DNA of 64,000 nt from Agrococcus beijingensis (GTDB taxonomy: Bacteria > Actinomycetota > Actinomycetes > Actinomycetales > Microbacteriaceae), in the NCBI RefSeq assembly GCF_030758955.1, contig NZ_CP132360.1:2059072-2123071 (forward strand), in the 5' to 3' direction. The first letter of the stretch is position 1. The number at the start of each line of letters is the position of its first letter. A program made the position numbers and the translations under genes. Shown here one piece after another: positions 53,259 to 61,494 of this stretch. A model generated the notes under the pieces. It was not told the origin of the DNA and made no database searches. It worked only from the letters and a program-made list of their open reading frames with translations.

Positions 53259-53357
53259 TTACTTGCGGTTGCGACGCTGGTGGCGGGTCTTGCGAAGCAG
53301 CTTGCGGTGCTTCTTCTTCGCCATGCGCTTGCGGCGCTTCTTGACCACAGAACCCAT
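53259..53357 (-). CDS. Small ribosomal protein bS22-like (AURKAIP1/COX24 domain)
   Basis: A 32-residue, very basic protein beginning MGSVVKKRRKRMAKKKHR and ending NRK. It matches the tiny AURKAIP1/COX24-domain protein found in mycobacterial 30S subunits as bS22. It is too short for most automatic calls. A GAGGAA site precedes the ATG, and a strong hairpin follows the stop. It is single-copy in the window and presumably highly expressed. Confidence 0.9.
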   Translation of the reverse strand: MGSVVKKRRKRMAKKKHRKLLRKTRHQRRNRK

Positions 53358-53487
53358 AGAGGTTCCTCACTTCCGGTAGGGATTGCTCGCTGACGCTGCA
53401 CGACCTCGAGGTTCGCGCAGGGAAAACGCTCTCGACATCTTACCGGATCGCGGCAACGCTCCGCTCGCGGCTTCGCCGAGGCGGCGG

Positions 53488-54156
53488 TCAGTCGAGCTGG
53501 GCGTCGTCGTCGTCGCGCGCGGGGCGCTCGTCGTCGTCGTCGCGCTTGCGCAGCTTGCCCTTCGCGCCGTCGAGCCGGGTCGCGGTCCGCGACGAGATGT
53601 CCTGCAGCCGCTCCTGCACCTCGTGGATGCGGTCCCGGGCCTCCTGCACGCGCTCCTGCACGTCGTGCACGCGGTTCGCCGCGCGCCGGCCCAGCGACGC
53701 GCCGACCGGCGCCGGGTGCTCGACGGTCTCCGAGACGCGCGCGAGCGCCTGCTCGGTGGCGATGCGTGCCTGCTCGGCGGCCTGGCGCGCCTGATCGGCG
53801 GCCGCGCGCAGCGGCGCCTGCACGTTGACTCCCGCCCAAGCGGCGAACGCGGCGGCGCCGAGCGACGACTCGTCCTGGTCGCCGTCGGCGAAGATGAACG
53901 GCATCAGCCAGTCGTCGATCTGGTCGAACGGCGACAGCACGATCGCGTAGAAGCGGTGCTGCCCGTCTTCCCGCACGGTCACCAGCCCCGCGTCGCGCAG
54001 CGTGCGGAGATGCTTCGAGACGGTGGGCTGCGGCACGCCGAGTGCCTCGACGATCTGGCTGACGCTCGCCTCCCCCGTCGAGGCACGACGATCCAGCAGC
54101 ACGCTGAGGATGTCGCGTCGCGTGTTGTCCGCGATGACGGTGAAGATGTCGGCCAT
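53488..54156 (-). CDS. ArsR-like winged-helix regulator with coiled-coil tail
   Basis: A 222-residue protein. Residues 1-75 are an ArsR winged helix (DNTRRDILSVLL, VPQPTVSKHLRTLRDAGLV) without metal-site cysteines. Residues 110-195 are a long heptad-like helix (ARQAAEQARIATEQAL, RVHDVQERVQEARDRIHEV) and the end is Asp-rich. The ATG at 54156 gives the normal family start. The tail is unusual for ArsR regulators and suggests oligomerisation or association with a protein or membrane partner. It is divergent from the trk genes, which it may control (inference). Confidence 0.82.
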   Translation of the reverse strand: MADIFTVIADNTRRDILSVLLDRRASTGEASVSQIVEALGVPQPTVSKHLRTLRDAGLVTVREDGQHRFYAIVLSPFDQIDDWLMPFIFADGDQDESSLGAAAFAAWAGVNVQAPLRAAADQARQAAEQARIATEQALARVSETVEHPAPVGASLGRRAANRVHDVQERVQEARDRIHEVQERLQDISSRTATRLDGAKGKLRKRDDDDERPARDDDDAQLD

Positions 54157-54285
54157 GTCGAAAGCATGCCAGCGCACGGCACGGCGCGACAAACTCCCGG
54201 TCGACGACCCTCCCGGCCGACGGGACTACGCTGGCTCCGTTCTACGCCGCTCTGCGGCGCATCGATCCCGCGAAGGGCACAGCAC

Positions 54286-55716
54286 GTGGCGGAGCAGCGG
54301 ACGTCGAGCGAGACGACGCTCTTCGGGCGATGGCGCGACGCCGTCGACCACTTCGCCGGCGCCTACCCGGCCCGCTTCGCGATCGTCGTCTTCGCGAGCC
54401 TGAACATCCTGTTCGCGGTGCTGCTGGCAACCCCCTGGGCGACCGCGAGCGGCGAGGCGACCGGTCCGGTCGACGCCTTCTTCCAGGCGGTGAGCGTCGT
54501 CTGCGTCACGGGGTTGACGGTCGTCGACATGGCCACGCACTGGAGCCCGTTCGGCAACGCCGTCGTCATGATCGGCGTCGAGGTGGGCGGCATCGGCGTG
54601 CTGACGCTCGCGTCGATCCTCGGCATGACCGTCTCGCGCCGCCTCGGCCTGCGCCAGCGGCTGATGGCCGCGAGCGACTCGAACCCCTCGCGCGTGCGCC
54701 GCGGCGTCGTGAAGGAGGCGCAGGCGATCCGGCTCGGCGAGGTCGGGGCCCTGCTGCGCACCGTCGCGCTGTCCGTGCTCATCTTCGAGGCCGCGCTCGT
54801 GGTGCTGCTGTACCCGCGCATCCTGCTGGAGGGCCGCAACCCGCTCGAGGCCCTCTACGAGTCGACGTACTGGGCGATCATGGCGTTCACCAACTCGGGC
54901 TTCGTCCCGACGGTCGACGGGCTGGAGCCCTACGCCACCGATCCGTGGTTCCTCATCGTGCTGATGCTGGGCGTCTTCATCGGCTCGCTGGGCTTCCCCG
55001 TGTACTTCGTGCTGCTGCGCCACCTGGGCCGGCCGCGCAACTGGTCGCTGCACGTCAAGCTGACCATCTCGGTCTCGCTGATGCTGTTCCTCGCCGGCGG
55101 CCTCGTCTTCCTGGTGCTCGAGTGGGGCAACCCGGATTCATGGGGCACCGACGACTTCGGGCAGCAGGTGCTGCACGCGTTCTTCCTGTCGTCGATGGCG
55201 CGCTCGGGCGGCTTCGCCGTGAACGACCTGGGCCTGCTCCACAACTCCAGCCTGCTCGTGACCGACATGCTGATGTTCGTCGGCGGCGGCTCCGCGTCGA
55301 CGGCGGGCGGCATCAAGGTGACGACCCTCGCGATCCTGTTCCTCGCCGCGTTCGCGGAGGCGCGCGGTCGCAAGTCGATGGAGGCGTTCGGGCGCCGGAT
55401 CCCCTCCGACGTGCTGCGCCTCGCCGTGTCGGTGACCCTGTGGAGCGCCACGATCGTGGCGCTCGTCACGATCATGCTGCTCGAGATCACCGGCGCCCCG
55501 CTGTCGTTCGTGCTCTTCGACGTCATCAGCGCGTTCGCCACCGTCGGGCTCTCCACCGGCTTCACGCACGCCGGCCTCGAGGACTCCGCCAAGATCATCC
55601 TGGCGCTGACGATGTTCGTCGGGCGCATTGGTAGTGTGACGCTCGCCGCGGCGCTGGCAGCGAGCCAGACGACGCAGCTGTTCACGCGCCCCGAGGAGAG
55701 GCCGATCGTTGGTTGA
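54286..55716 (+). CDS. TrkH/KtrB family potassium uptake protein
   Basis: A 476-residue membrane protein with repeated pore-loop units: VVCVTGLTVVDMATHW, AFTNSGFVPTVDGL, SSMARSGGFAVNDLG and AFATVGLSTGFTHAGL supply the four selectivity-filter glycines. GGGSASTAGGIKVTTLAIL is conserved. It imports K+ under control of the TrkA/KtrA partner encoded next, whose TTG start overlaps its end by 8 bp. The GTG at 54286 is chosen because the upstream open frame is a shadow of the divergent regulator. Confidence 0.92.
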   Translation: MAEQRTSSETTLFGRWRDAVDHFAGAYPARFAIVVFASLNILFAVLLATPWATASGEATGPVDAFFQAVSVVCVTGLTVVDMATHWSPFGNAVVMIGVEVGGIGVLTLASILGMTVSRRLGLRQRLMAASDSNPSRVRRGVVKEAQAIRLGEVGALLRTVALSVLIFEAALVVLLYPRILLEGRNPLEALYESTYWAIMAFTNSGFVPTVDGLEPYATDPWFLIVLMLGVFIGSLGFPVYFVLLRHLGRPRNWSLHVKLTISVSLMLFLAGGLVFLVLEWGNPDSWGTDDFGQQVLHAFFLSSMARSGGFAVNDLGLLHNSSLLVTDMLMFVGGGSASTAGGIKVTTLAILFLAAFAEARGRKSMEAFGRRIPSDVLRLAVSVTLWSATIVALVTIMLLEITGAPLSFVLFDVISAFATVGLSTGFTHAGLEDSAKIILALTMFVGRIGSVTLAAALAASQTTQLFTRPEERPIVG

Positions 55717-56380
55717 CAGGATCCCCCACGACGCTCCGGTGCTCGTGATCGGCCTGGGCCGCTTCGGCGCAGCGACTGCCGGGCAGCTCGCCCGCCTCGA
55801 CCGCGAGGTGCTCGCCATCGACGGCGACATCAACCTCGTGCAGAAGTGGTCGGAGCGCCTCACGCACACCGTGCAGGCCGACGCCCGCTCGATCGACGCG
55901 CTCAAGCAGGTGGGCGCGCAGGACTTCGCGATCGCCGTCTGCGCCGTCGGCTCGTCGATCGAGGCCTCGGTGCTGATCGTCGCCAACCTCGTCGACCTCG
56001 GCATCCCGCAGATCTGGGCGAAGGCGATCAGCCAGTCGCACGGCAAGATCCTCAGCCGCATCGGCGCCAACCACGTCATCTACCCCGAGGCCGAGGCCGG
56101 CGAGCGCGTCGCCCACCTGGTGTCGGGCCGGATGCTCGACTACATCCAGTTCGACGACCGGTTCGCGATCGTGAAGATGTACCCGCCGAAGCACATCCGC
56201 GGCATCACGCTCGCCGAGTCGAAGGTGCGCTCGAAGTACCACCTGACGGTCGTCGGCGTGAAGAGCCCGGGCGGCAGCTTCACGTACGCGACGCCCGAGA
56301 CCGTCGTGTCGAACCACGACCTGATCATCGTCTCGGGCAACCAGGACGACATCGAGCGCTTCGCCGGTCTCACCGCGTGA
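55709..56380 (+). CDS. TrkA/KtrA family potassium uptake regulatory subunit
   Basis: A 223-residue cytosolic protein with an RCK_N Rossmann domain (VLVIGLGRFGAATAGQLA, then EVLAIDGD) and an RCK_C domain (about 140-220). It binds nucleotides and gates the adjacent K+ channel. The TTG start overlaps the channel gene, and the end overlaps the YchJ-like gene by 4 bp. Confidence 0.94.
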   Translation: MVDRIPHDAPVLVIGLGRFGAATAGQLARLDREVLAIDGDINLVQKWSERLTHTVQADARSIDALKQVGAQDFAIAVCAVGSSIEASVLIVANLVDLGIPQIWAKAISQSHGKILSRIGANHVIYPEAEAGERVAHLVSGRMLDYIQFDDRFAIVKMYPPKHIRGITLAESKVRSKYHLTVVGVKSPGGSFTYATPETVVSNHDLIIVSGNQDDIERFAGLTA

Positions 56381-56766
56381 CGCTCGACGACGCGAAGCGC
56401 TGCCCCTGCGGCACGGGCCTCACCTACGGCGAGTGCTGCGCGCCCATCCATCGCGGCGAGCGCGAGGCGGCCACGGCCGAGGCGCTGATGCGCTCGCGCT
56501 TCACCGCCTTCGCCAGCGGCGAGGTCGACTGGCTGCTCGCCTCCTGGCACCCCACGACACGGCCCCGATCCCTCGAGCTCGACCCGGGCATCCGCTGGCT
56601 TCGCCTCGATGTGCTCGGCGCCACCGCAGGCGGCCCCTTCGACCGTGAGGGCACCGTGTCGTTCGAGGCGCACTGGGTCGCCGACGGTGCGCGCGGCTCG
56701 ATGCGGGAGCTCAGCCGCTTCCGCCGCGACCACGGCTGGCAGTACGTCGACGGGCAGGCGCTCTGA
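56377..56766 (+). CDS. YchJ-like protein with SEC-C motif
   Basis: A 129-residue protein starting at GTG with CPCGTGLTYGECCAPIHRGE, an SEC-C zinc-binding motif (CxC...CC), followed by an NTF2-like YchJ domain (AEALMRSRFTAFASGEVDWLLASW). The role is not established. It is coupled to the K+ regulator by a GTGA overlap, which looks like chance operon packing. Confidence 0.9.
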   Translation: MTLDDAKRCPCGTGLTYGECCAPIHRGEREAATAEALMRSRFTAFASGEVDWLLASWHPTTRPRSLELDPGIRWLRLDVLGATAGGPFDREGTVSFEAHWVADGARGSMRELSRFRRDHGWQYVDGQAL

Positions 56767-56767
56767 C

Positions 56768-57358
56768 ATGGACGGCGTCGGAGCCGGCGACCCGCGGGCC
56801 TGGCGCGTCGAGGGCGGCGAGACCCTGGTGCTCCGCGGCCGCGCGCGTCCGTGGGTGTGGGTGCTGCTCGGGTGCGCGGCGTTCACGGTCGCCGGCGTCG
56901 CGATGATCGTCGGCCCGCTCTCAGACCTGCCGTTCGGCTCGAGTCGTCGCGACAGCCTCTTCACCGTCATCATGGGCGCCGTCGCGGTGCTGTTCTTCGG
57001 CGTCGCGGGCGGCGGGGCGGCGCTGCACGGGCTCATCCACCACCGGCGCGCGCTCGTCATCGATCGGGCCGGCCTGCGCAACCAGGGCGGGCAGCTGGTG
57101 CCCTGGTACGAGGTGCACGGCGTGCTCCTCGTCCCCGCCGGCCGGGAGCAGCAGCTGCAGGTGATGCTGCGGCTCGGCCCGGCAGGCGAGCGCGCGTGGC
57201 TCACCGGCGTCGCCCCCGTGGCGCGGTGGCTGCAGCGCCTCAATCGCGCCGGCATGCCGGTGCCCACCCTGGCCGACGGCGATCCGCACGCGCTGTGGGA
57301 GCTGCTCGGGCACCTGAGCCTACGGCTCGGCCGAGACGCGCGGCACGGCTGGCGCTGA
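56768..57358 (+). CDS. Two-helix membrane protein, PH-like
   Basis: A 196-residue protein: an N-terminal strand, two hydrophobic helices (about 29-50 and 66-88), then a soluble domain with ALVIDRAGLRNQGGQLVPWYEVHGVLL, reminiscent of bacterial PH-like domains. Not firmly recognised. It starts one base after the YchJ-like stop and ends 18 bp from proC on the other strand. Confidence 0.65.
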   Translation: MDGVGAGDPRAWRVEGGETLVLRGRARPWVWVLLGCAAFTVAGVAMIVGPLSDLPFGSSRRDSLFTVIMGAVAVLFFGVAGGGAALHGLIHHRRALVIDRAGLRNQGGQLVPWYEVHGVLLVPAGREQQLQVMLRLGPAGERAWLTGVAPVARWLQRLNRAGMPVPTLADGDPHALWELLGHLSLRLGRDARHGWR

Positions 57359-57376
57359 GCGCCTGCGATTCCGGCG

Positions 57377-58201
57377 TCAGCCCGCGGCGAGCTCGCGAGC
57401 GCGGGCGAGCGCGGCAGCGGTCGCGCGGTCGAAGACCTCGCCGAGCTGCGCCTCCTGCAGCACCGCCACCGCGCGCTCGGTCGTGCCCTTGGGGCTCGTG
57501 ACCCGGCGCCGCAGCTCGGCGGGCTCCGAGCCGTCGGCGGCGAGCAGCTCGCTCGCGCCCCGGAACGTGCCCTGCACCATCGTGGCCGCCTGCGATGCCG
57601 TGAAGCCCATCCGCTCTGCCGTCTTCGTGAGCTCCTCGATGAGCAGGAACACGTAGGCCGGGCCCGAGCCCGAGACGGTCGAGAGCGCGTCGATCTGCGA
57701 CTCGTCGAGCACCAGCACCTCGCCCACCGCCTCGAACATGCGCGCCACCAGCGCCACGTCGGCCTCCGAGGCGCGGCTGCCGCCGGCGACCCCGGTGACG
57801 CCCAGGCCGACGTGCGACGGGGTGTTCGGCATCGCCCGCACGACGGCGACGGATGCGGGCAGTGCGGCCTCGATGGACGCCGTCGTCGTGCCCGCGGCGA
57901 TCGAGACGACCACCGCATCCGCCTCGAGATGCGGGGCGATCTGCTGCGCGAGCTCGACGATGCCGGCGGGCTTCACGCCCAGCACCACCAGCTTCGCGCC
58001 CGCGACGGCGCGTGCGTTGCCGCCCGGCTCCTCGGCCAGGGCGATCGACTCGACGCCCTCGAGGTCGATCGCGGCCGCCTTCTCGACGCTGCGATTGGTG
58101 ACGACGATGCGCTCTGCGCCCTGGCGAGCGAGCCCCGTGAGGATCGCGCCGCCCATGGAGCCGACGCCGAGCATGGCGATGGGAGGAAGGAGTTCAGGCA
58201 T
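57377..58201 (-). CDS. proC: Pyrroline-5-carboxylate reductase
   Basis: A 274-residue NAD(P)H-dependent enzyme for the last proline step. It has the N-terminal Rossmann motif MLGVGSMGGAIL, LGVKPAGIVELA, RAMPNTPSHVGLGVTGV and SGSGPAYVFLLIEEL, the complete ProC signature. ATG at 58201; any longer reading is antisense to the CDF gene. Confidence 0.95.
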   Translation of the reverse strand: MPELLPPIAMLGVGSMGGAILTGLARQGAERIVVTNRSVEKAAAIDLEGVESIALAEEPGGNARAVAGAKLVVLGVKPAGIVELAQQIAPHLEADAVVVSIAAGTTTASIEAALPASVAVVRAMPNTPSHVGLGVTGVAGGSRASEADVALVARMFEAVGEVLVLDESQIDALSTVSGSGPAYVFLLIEELTKTAERMGFTASQAATMVQGTFRGASELLAADGSEPAELRRRVTSPKGTTERAVAVLQEAQLGEVFDRATAAALARARELAAG

Positions 58202-58239
58202 CCGGCCAGGGTAGTCGGCTGGCCTTCGCACGGCGCGCG

Positions 58240-58245
58240 TAGACT
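58240..58245 (+). promoter_or_regulatory. Leaderless -10 (TAGACT) of the CDF transporter gene
   Basis: TAGACT ends 7 nt before the GTG at 58253. Confidence 0.55.
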
Positions 58246-58252
58246 CCCGCCC

Positions 58253-59218
58253 GTGAGCGCATCCCACGGTACGAAGGCAGTCGTCGCGGCATTCCTGGCG
58301 AACTCCGGCATCGCCGTCACGAAGTTCATCGCCTGGTTCTTCTCGGGCTCGGCATCGATGCTCGCCGAGGCGATCCACTCGGTCGCCGACGCCGGCAATC
58401 AGCTGCTGCTGCTGCTGCTCGGCGGCAGGCTCGCCAAGAAGCAGGCGACGCCCGACCACCCCTTCGGCTACGGGCGCGAGCGCTACGTCTGGGCATTCAT
58501 CGTTGCGCTCGTGCTCTTCTCGGTCGGCGGCCTGTTCTCGATCTCGGAGGGCATCGCCAAGATCCAGGAGCCGCACGAGCTCGAGATCATCTGGCTGCCC
58601 CTGGTCGTGCTGAGCATCGCGATCGTGCTCGAGAGCTTCTCGTTCCGCACCGCCATCAAGGAGGCCAACCAGGTGCGCGGCAACGCCGGATGGTGGGCGT
58701 TCATCCGCAAGTCGAAGAGCCCCGAGCTGCCCGTCATCCTGCTCGAAGACCTGGCGGCGCTCGTCGGCCTGGTGCTCGCCTTCATCGCCGTGGGCCTCAC
58801 CGCGCTGACCGGCAACCCGCTCTTCGACGCGATCGGCACGCTCTGCATCGGCGTGCTGCTGATCGCCGTCGCCGCGATCCTGGCGGTCGAGATGAAGTCG
58901 CTGCTGATCGGCGAGGGCGCGACCCGCGAGGACTCGACGAGGATCGCCGCCGTGCTGAACGCCAACAAGGGCGTCGAGTCGGTCATCCACATGAAGACGC
59001 TGTACCTCGGCCCCGACGAGCTGATGGTGGCGGCGAAGGTGGCCTTCCCGCCGCACGCCGACATCCACCACATCGCGACCACGATCAACGAGCTCGAATC
59101 GCAGCTGCGCAACGAGGTGCCGCACGCGCGGGTCATCTACATCGAGCCCGACCTCTACCTCGAGCAGCCCGAGATCGCGCCGTCGACCGACCACATCGTC
59201 ATCCAGTCCGGCAACTGA
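58253..59218 (+). CDS. Cation diffusion facilitator family transporter
   Basis: A 321-residue metal/H+ antiporter with six helices. SMLAEAIHSVADAGNQLLLLLGG-type helix 2 carries the His/Asp metal site, followed by HPFGYGRERYVWAF and a second site ILLEDLAALVGLVLAF. A cytoplasmic CDF dimer domain ends the protein. Metal specificity (Zn, Fe, Mn) is not clear. Confidence 0.92.
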   Translation: MSASHGTKAVVAAFLANSGIAVTKFIAWFFSGSASMLAEAIHSVADAGNQLLLLLLGGRLAKKQATPDHPFGYGRERYVWAFIVALVLFSVGGLFSISEGIAKIQEPHELEIIWLPLVVLSIAIVLESFSFRTAIKEANQVRGNAGWWAFIRKSKSPELPVILLEDLAALVGLVLAFIAVGLTALTGNPLFDAIGTLCIGVLLIAVAAILAVEMKSLLIGEGATREDSTRIAAVLNANKGVESVIHMKTLYLGPDELMVAAKVAFPPHADIHHIATTINELESQLRNEVPHARVIYIEPDLYLEQPEIAPSTDHIVIQSGN

Positions 59219-59235
59219 GCCACGAGCCCTGGCTG

Positions 59236-59250
59236 TGTAGACTGTCTACA
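59236..59250 (+). promoter_or_regulatory. Palindrome overlapping the -10 and start of a membrane protein gene
   Basis: TGTAGAC and GTCTACA are exact complements around one base and end on the A of the ATG at 59250. The TAGACT inside it is positioned as a leaderless -10, 6 nt before the start. A TGTA-type palindrome over the transcription start is a typical repressor site. Confidence 0.6.
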
Positions 59251-59666
59251 TGGACTTCCTGCACTCGCTCCTCGTCGCGGCCCACCTGATCGGCGCTTCG
59301 CTGCTGATCGGCACCTTCTTCCTGCAGATGCGCGCGAAGTCGGGCTTCAACTTCACGATGCTGCTGACGGGCGCCTCGATCCAGCTGGTGTCGGGCATCG
59401 CGCTCTACGGCCTGGCCATCGCCGACGGCGACGCCAACCACATGAAGCTCGGCATCAAGAGCCTCATCGCGATCGTCGTGTTCGTCGCCTCGCTCATCGG
59501 GTTCCTGCGGCACCGCGCCGTGCACGCCGAGAAGGCGCGCCTCACCGCGGGCGGCGCCGTGACGGTCGGCAACGTCGAGGTGACCGAGCCTCGCCTCAAG
59601 CCCTTCTTCCACATCGCCGGCGGGCTGGCAGTGCTCAACCTGCTGATCGCGGTGTTCTGGAACTAG
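59250..59666 (+). CDS. Four-helix membrane protein of unknown function
   Basis: A 138-residue protein with helices at about 5-25, 37-57, 65-87 and 118-137. His residues sit in the first helix ([10 protein letters not shown]) and near [11 protein letters not shown] and FFHIAGGLA, recalling heme- or copper-handling membrane proteins, but no family is recognised. It has its own palindromic promoter. Confidence 0.65.
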   Translation: MDFLHSLLVAAHLIGASLLIGTFFLQMRAKSGFNFTMLLTGASIQLVSGIALYGLAIADGDANHMKLGIKSLIAIVVFVASLIGFLRHRAVHAEKARLTAGGAVTVGNVEVTEPRLKPFFHIAGGLAVLNLLIAVFWN

Positions 59667-59670
59667 CCCG

Positions 59671-59920
59671 ATGGGCTGGCTCGAGGTCGTCGCCCTCGTC
59701 GCCATCCTCGGCACGGCCGCGTCGGTCGTCGCGCTGGGCCCTCGCATCTGGCGCAGCGAGTCGTCCCGCAGGGCGCGTCGGCTCGGCGGGATGGGCGTGA
59801 TCGACGAGATCTACCGCCCGCACGCCTTCGAGCAGCGCATCGTCGAGGAGCAGCGGCAGGAGGCCGGCGACTCGGTCGACAGCCTGGAGCCGAAGGACCC
59901 CCCGGCGCCTCGCGTCCTGA
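59671..59920 (+). CDS. Small one-helix protein, probable frameshift near its end
   Basis: Starts [20 protein letters not shown] (one membrane helix) and continues with [20 protein letters not shown]. After EPKD the frame meets a C6 run at 59898-59903 and does not stop until 61110, passing antisense through tadA and through upp in frame. Dropping one C gives a stop at 59918-59920, which I take as the intended end. It could be a real mutation or an assembly error. Confidence 0.45.
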
Positions 59921-59955
59921 CTGCCGCTCGGCGGCCGGCGGTCAGCCGCCGCGGA

Positions 59956-60417
59956 TCAGCGGCGGGCGGCGAAGAAGGCCCGCAGCTGCGCCTCGGCCTC
60001 GGCGGCGAGCACGCCCGACACCACCTCGACGCGGTGCGGCAGCCGACGCTCCCGCAGCAGGTCGACCACCGAGCCCGCCGCGCCCGCCTTGTCGTCCCAG
60101 GCGCCGAACACCACGCGCTCGACCCGGCTGGCGAGGATCGCGCCCGCGCACATGACGCAGGGCTCGAGCGTGACGACCAGCGCGCATCCGTCGAGCCGCC
60201 ACGATCCCAGCGCCGCCGCGGCCTCGCGCAGCGCGACGACCTCCGCGTGCGCCGTCGGATCGTGTCGCAGCTCGCGCTCGTTGCGGCCCCGCCCGATGAC
60301 GGTGCCGGATGCGTCCACCACGACCGCGCCGACGGGCACGTCGGCAGAGTCGAGGGCCGCCGCCGCCTCGTCGAGCGCGAGGCGCATGAGCGCCTCGTCG
60401 CGTGCCGCAGCCAGCAT
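59956..60417 (-). CDS. tadA: tRNA adenosine(34) deaminase
   Basis: A 153-residue zinc deaminase converting A34 to inosine in tRNA-Arg. The zinc ligands and catalytic Glu are in [11 protein letters not shown] and [11 protein letters not shown]. The ATG at 60417 gives the standard length; the frame remains open upstream as antisense of upp, which is rejected. Confidence 0.94.
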   Translation of the reverse strand: MLAAARDEALMRLALDEAAAALDSADVPVGAVVVDASGTVIGRGRNERELRHDPTAHAEVVALREAAAALGSWRLDGCALVVTLEPCVMCAGAILASRVERVVFGAWDDKAGAAGSVVDLLRERRLPHRVEVVSGVLAAEAEAQLRAFFAARR

Positions 60418-60458
60418 CCGCCCTCCCGGCCGGGGCGGCAGAGCCGCTCTGCGCCCAC

Positions 60459-60464
60459 TAGCCT
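60459..60464 (+). promoter_or_regulatory. Leaderless -10 (TAGCCT) of upp
   Basis: TAGCCT ends 7 nt before the upp ATG at 60472, supporting that start inside a much longer open frame. Confidence 0.55.
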
Positions 60465-60471
60465 GAACCCT

Positions 60472-61110
60472 ATGCGAGTCCACGTCGCCGATCATCCGCT
60501 CATCACGCACAAGCTGACCGTGCTGCGCGACGAGCGCACCCCGTCGCCCACCTTCCGCTCGCTGGTGGGCGAGCTGATGACGCTGCTCGCCTACGAGGGC
60601 ACGCGCAACGTGCGCGTCACGCCGAAGGAGATCACCACGCCGGTGACGGTGACCACCGGCGTCGAGATCGCCGAGCCGCGACCGCTGGTGGTGCCGATCC
60701 TGCGGGCGGGCCTGGGCATGCTCGAGGGCATGACGGCACTGGTGCCGACGGCCGAGGTCGGCTTCCTCGGCATGGCGCGCAACGAGGAGACCCTCGAGCC
60801 CTACACCTACGCCGAGCGGCTGCCCGACGACCTCTCCGATCGCCAGTGCTTCGTGCTCGACCCGATGCTCGCCACCGGCGGCTCGCTCTCGGCCGCGATG
60901 CAGTTCCTCTTCGCGCGCGGGGCCGTCGACGTCACCGCCATCTGCCTGCTGGGCACGCCCGAGGGCCTCGAGCGGGTCGAGCGCGACATGGCCGGCCACG
61001 ACGTGACGATCGTGCTGGGCGCGCTCGACGAGGGCCTGAACGAGCACGGCTTCATCGTGCCCGGGCTCGGCGACGCGGGCGACCGGCTGTATGGCACCGT
61101 CGGCGACTGA
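60472..61110 (+). CDS. upp: Uracil phosphoribosyltransferase
   Basis: A 212-residue salvage enzyme making UMP from uracil and PRPP. It begins [20 protein letters not shown]; the PRPP site is [16 protein letters not shown], and [14 protein letters not shown] and [10 protein letters not shown] are typical. It is divergent from tadA, as is common in Microbacteriaceae. Confidence 0.96.
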   Translation: MRVHVADHPLITHKLTVLRDERTPSPTFRSLVGELMTLLAYEGTRNVRVTPKEITTPVTVTTGVEIAEPRPLVVPILRAGLGMLEGMTALVPTAEVGFLGMARNEETLEPYTYAERLPDDLSDRQCFVLDPMLATGGSLSAAMQFLFARGAVDVTAICLLGTPEGLERVERDMAGHDVTIVLGALDEGLNEHGFIVPGLGDAGDRLYGTVGD

Positions 61111-61122
61111 GGCCGCCGCGCT

Positions 61123-61140
61123 GTCACAATCCGTCACATT
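61123..61140 (+). promoter_or_regulatory. 10-bp-spaced direct repeat upstream of a strong promoter
   Basis: GTCACAAT (61123-61130) and GTCACATT (61133-61140) are direct repeats exactly 10 bp apart and end 15 bp before the -35 box. OmpR-type winged-helix proteins bind such helically phased repeats, and one is encoded just downstream, so autoregulation is plausible. Confidence 0.55.
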
Positions 61141-61155
61141 CGCCGACTGCGTCGT

Positions 61156-61185
61156 TTGACACCGCACGGCATCAGCGGCGATACT
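61156..61185 (+). promoter_or_regulatory. Near-consensus promoter TTGACA-N18-GATACT
   Basis: A perfect -35 (61156-61161) and a good -10 (61180-61185) with 18-bp spacing. Transcription should start at about 61192-61193, on the ATG of a 31-codon ORF. It is the most consensus-like promoter noticed in the window. Confidence 0.75.
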
Positions 61186-61192
61186 GGCAGAC

Positions 61193-61288
61193 ATGACGAC
61201 CACCTCTGCCCTCCCGACCGTCTTCACGGCCGATGGGACGAACGGCATGATGATGCCGATGGTCGACATGCTTCGAATGTGTGCTTGA
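61193..61288 (+). CDS. Leaderless 31-codon ORF upstream of a winged-helix regulator
   Basis: The ATG lies at the predicted transcription start. The encoded 31-residue peptide is Thr/Ala-rich at the beginning and Met-rich later (NGMMMPMVDMLRMCA at the end). Not recognised. It may be a regulatory leader peptide or a functional small protein. A structured ~200-nt segment separates it from the regulator gene. Confidence 0.5.
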   Translation: MTTTSALPTVFTADGTNGMMMPMVDMLRMCA

Positions 61289-61494
61289 GCGCAGCTCGCA
61301 CCGTCCGACCGCTCCCCTGAGGAGTCGCTGACGCTTCGGCGTCGCACTCCGGCTTGAGCAGCCCTGTGGGCATCCCCACGGAGCGGTCCACCGAACCAAC
61401 GCGGTTCGCACACGACACCTCGACTCATCAGGTCGACGGCCACTCATCGCCCCTTCTCGGGCGGCCGTCGATCGCACCGCCGAAAGGCCACCCC
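61289..61494 (+). promoter_or_regulatory. Structured leader with three hairpins before the winged-helix gene
   Basis: Non-coding in all reasonable frames. Hairpins are: GACGC-TTCG-GCGTC near 61340; GTGGG-N4-CCCAC near 61368; and TCGACGGCC (61433-61441) with its exact complement at 61463-61471. The last ends 23 nt before the ATG and close to its GAAAGG ribosome site, so it could modulate access. I do not recognise a known riboswitch class. Confidence 0.5.

Noticed and set aside
53383..54285. N-terminal extension of the potassium uptake gene
   Set aside because: It lies opposite the ArsR-like regulator and has no membrane or domain features; the family starts at about 54286.
61289..61494. Known riboswitch class in the leader before the winged-helix gene
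   Set aside because: The hairpins do not match the conserved cores I can recall (cobalamin, SAM, TPP, FMN, glycine), so it is reported only as a structured leader.
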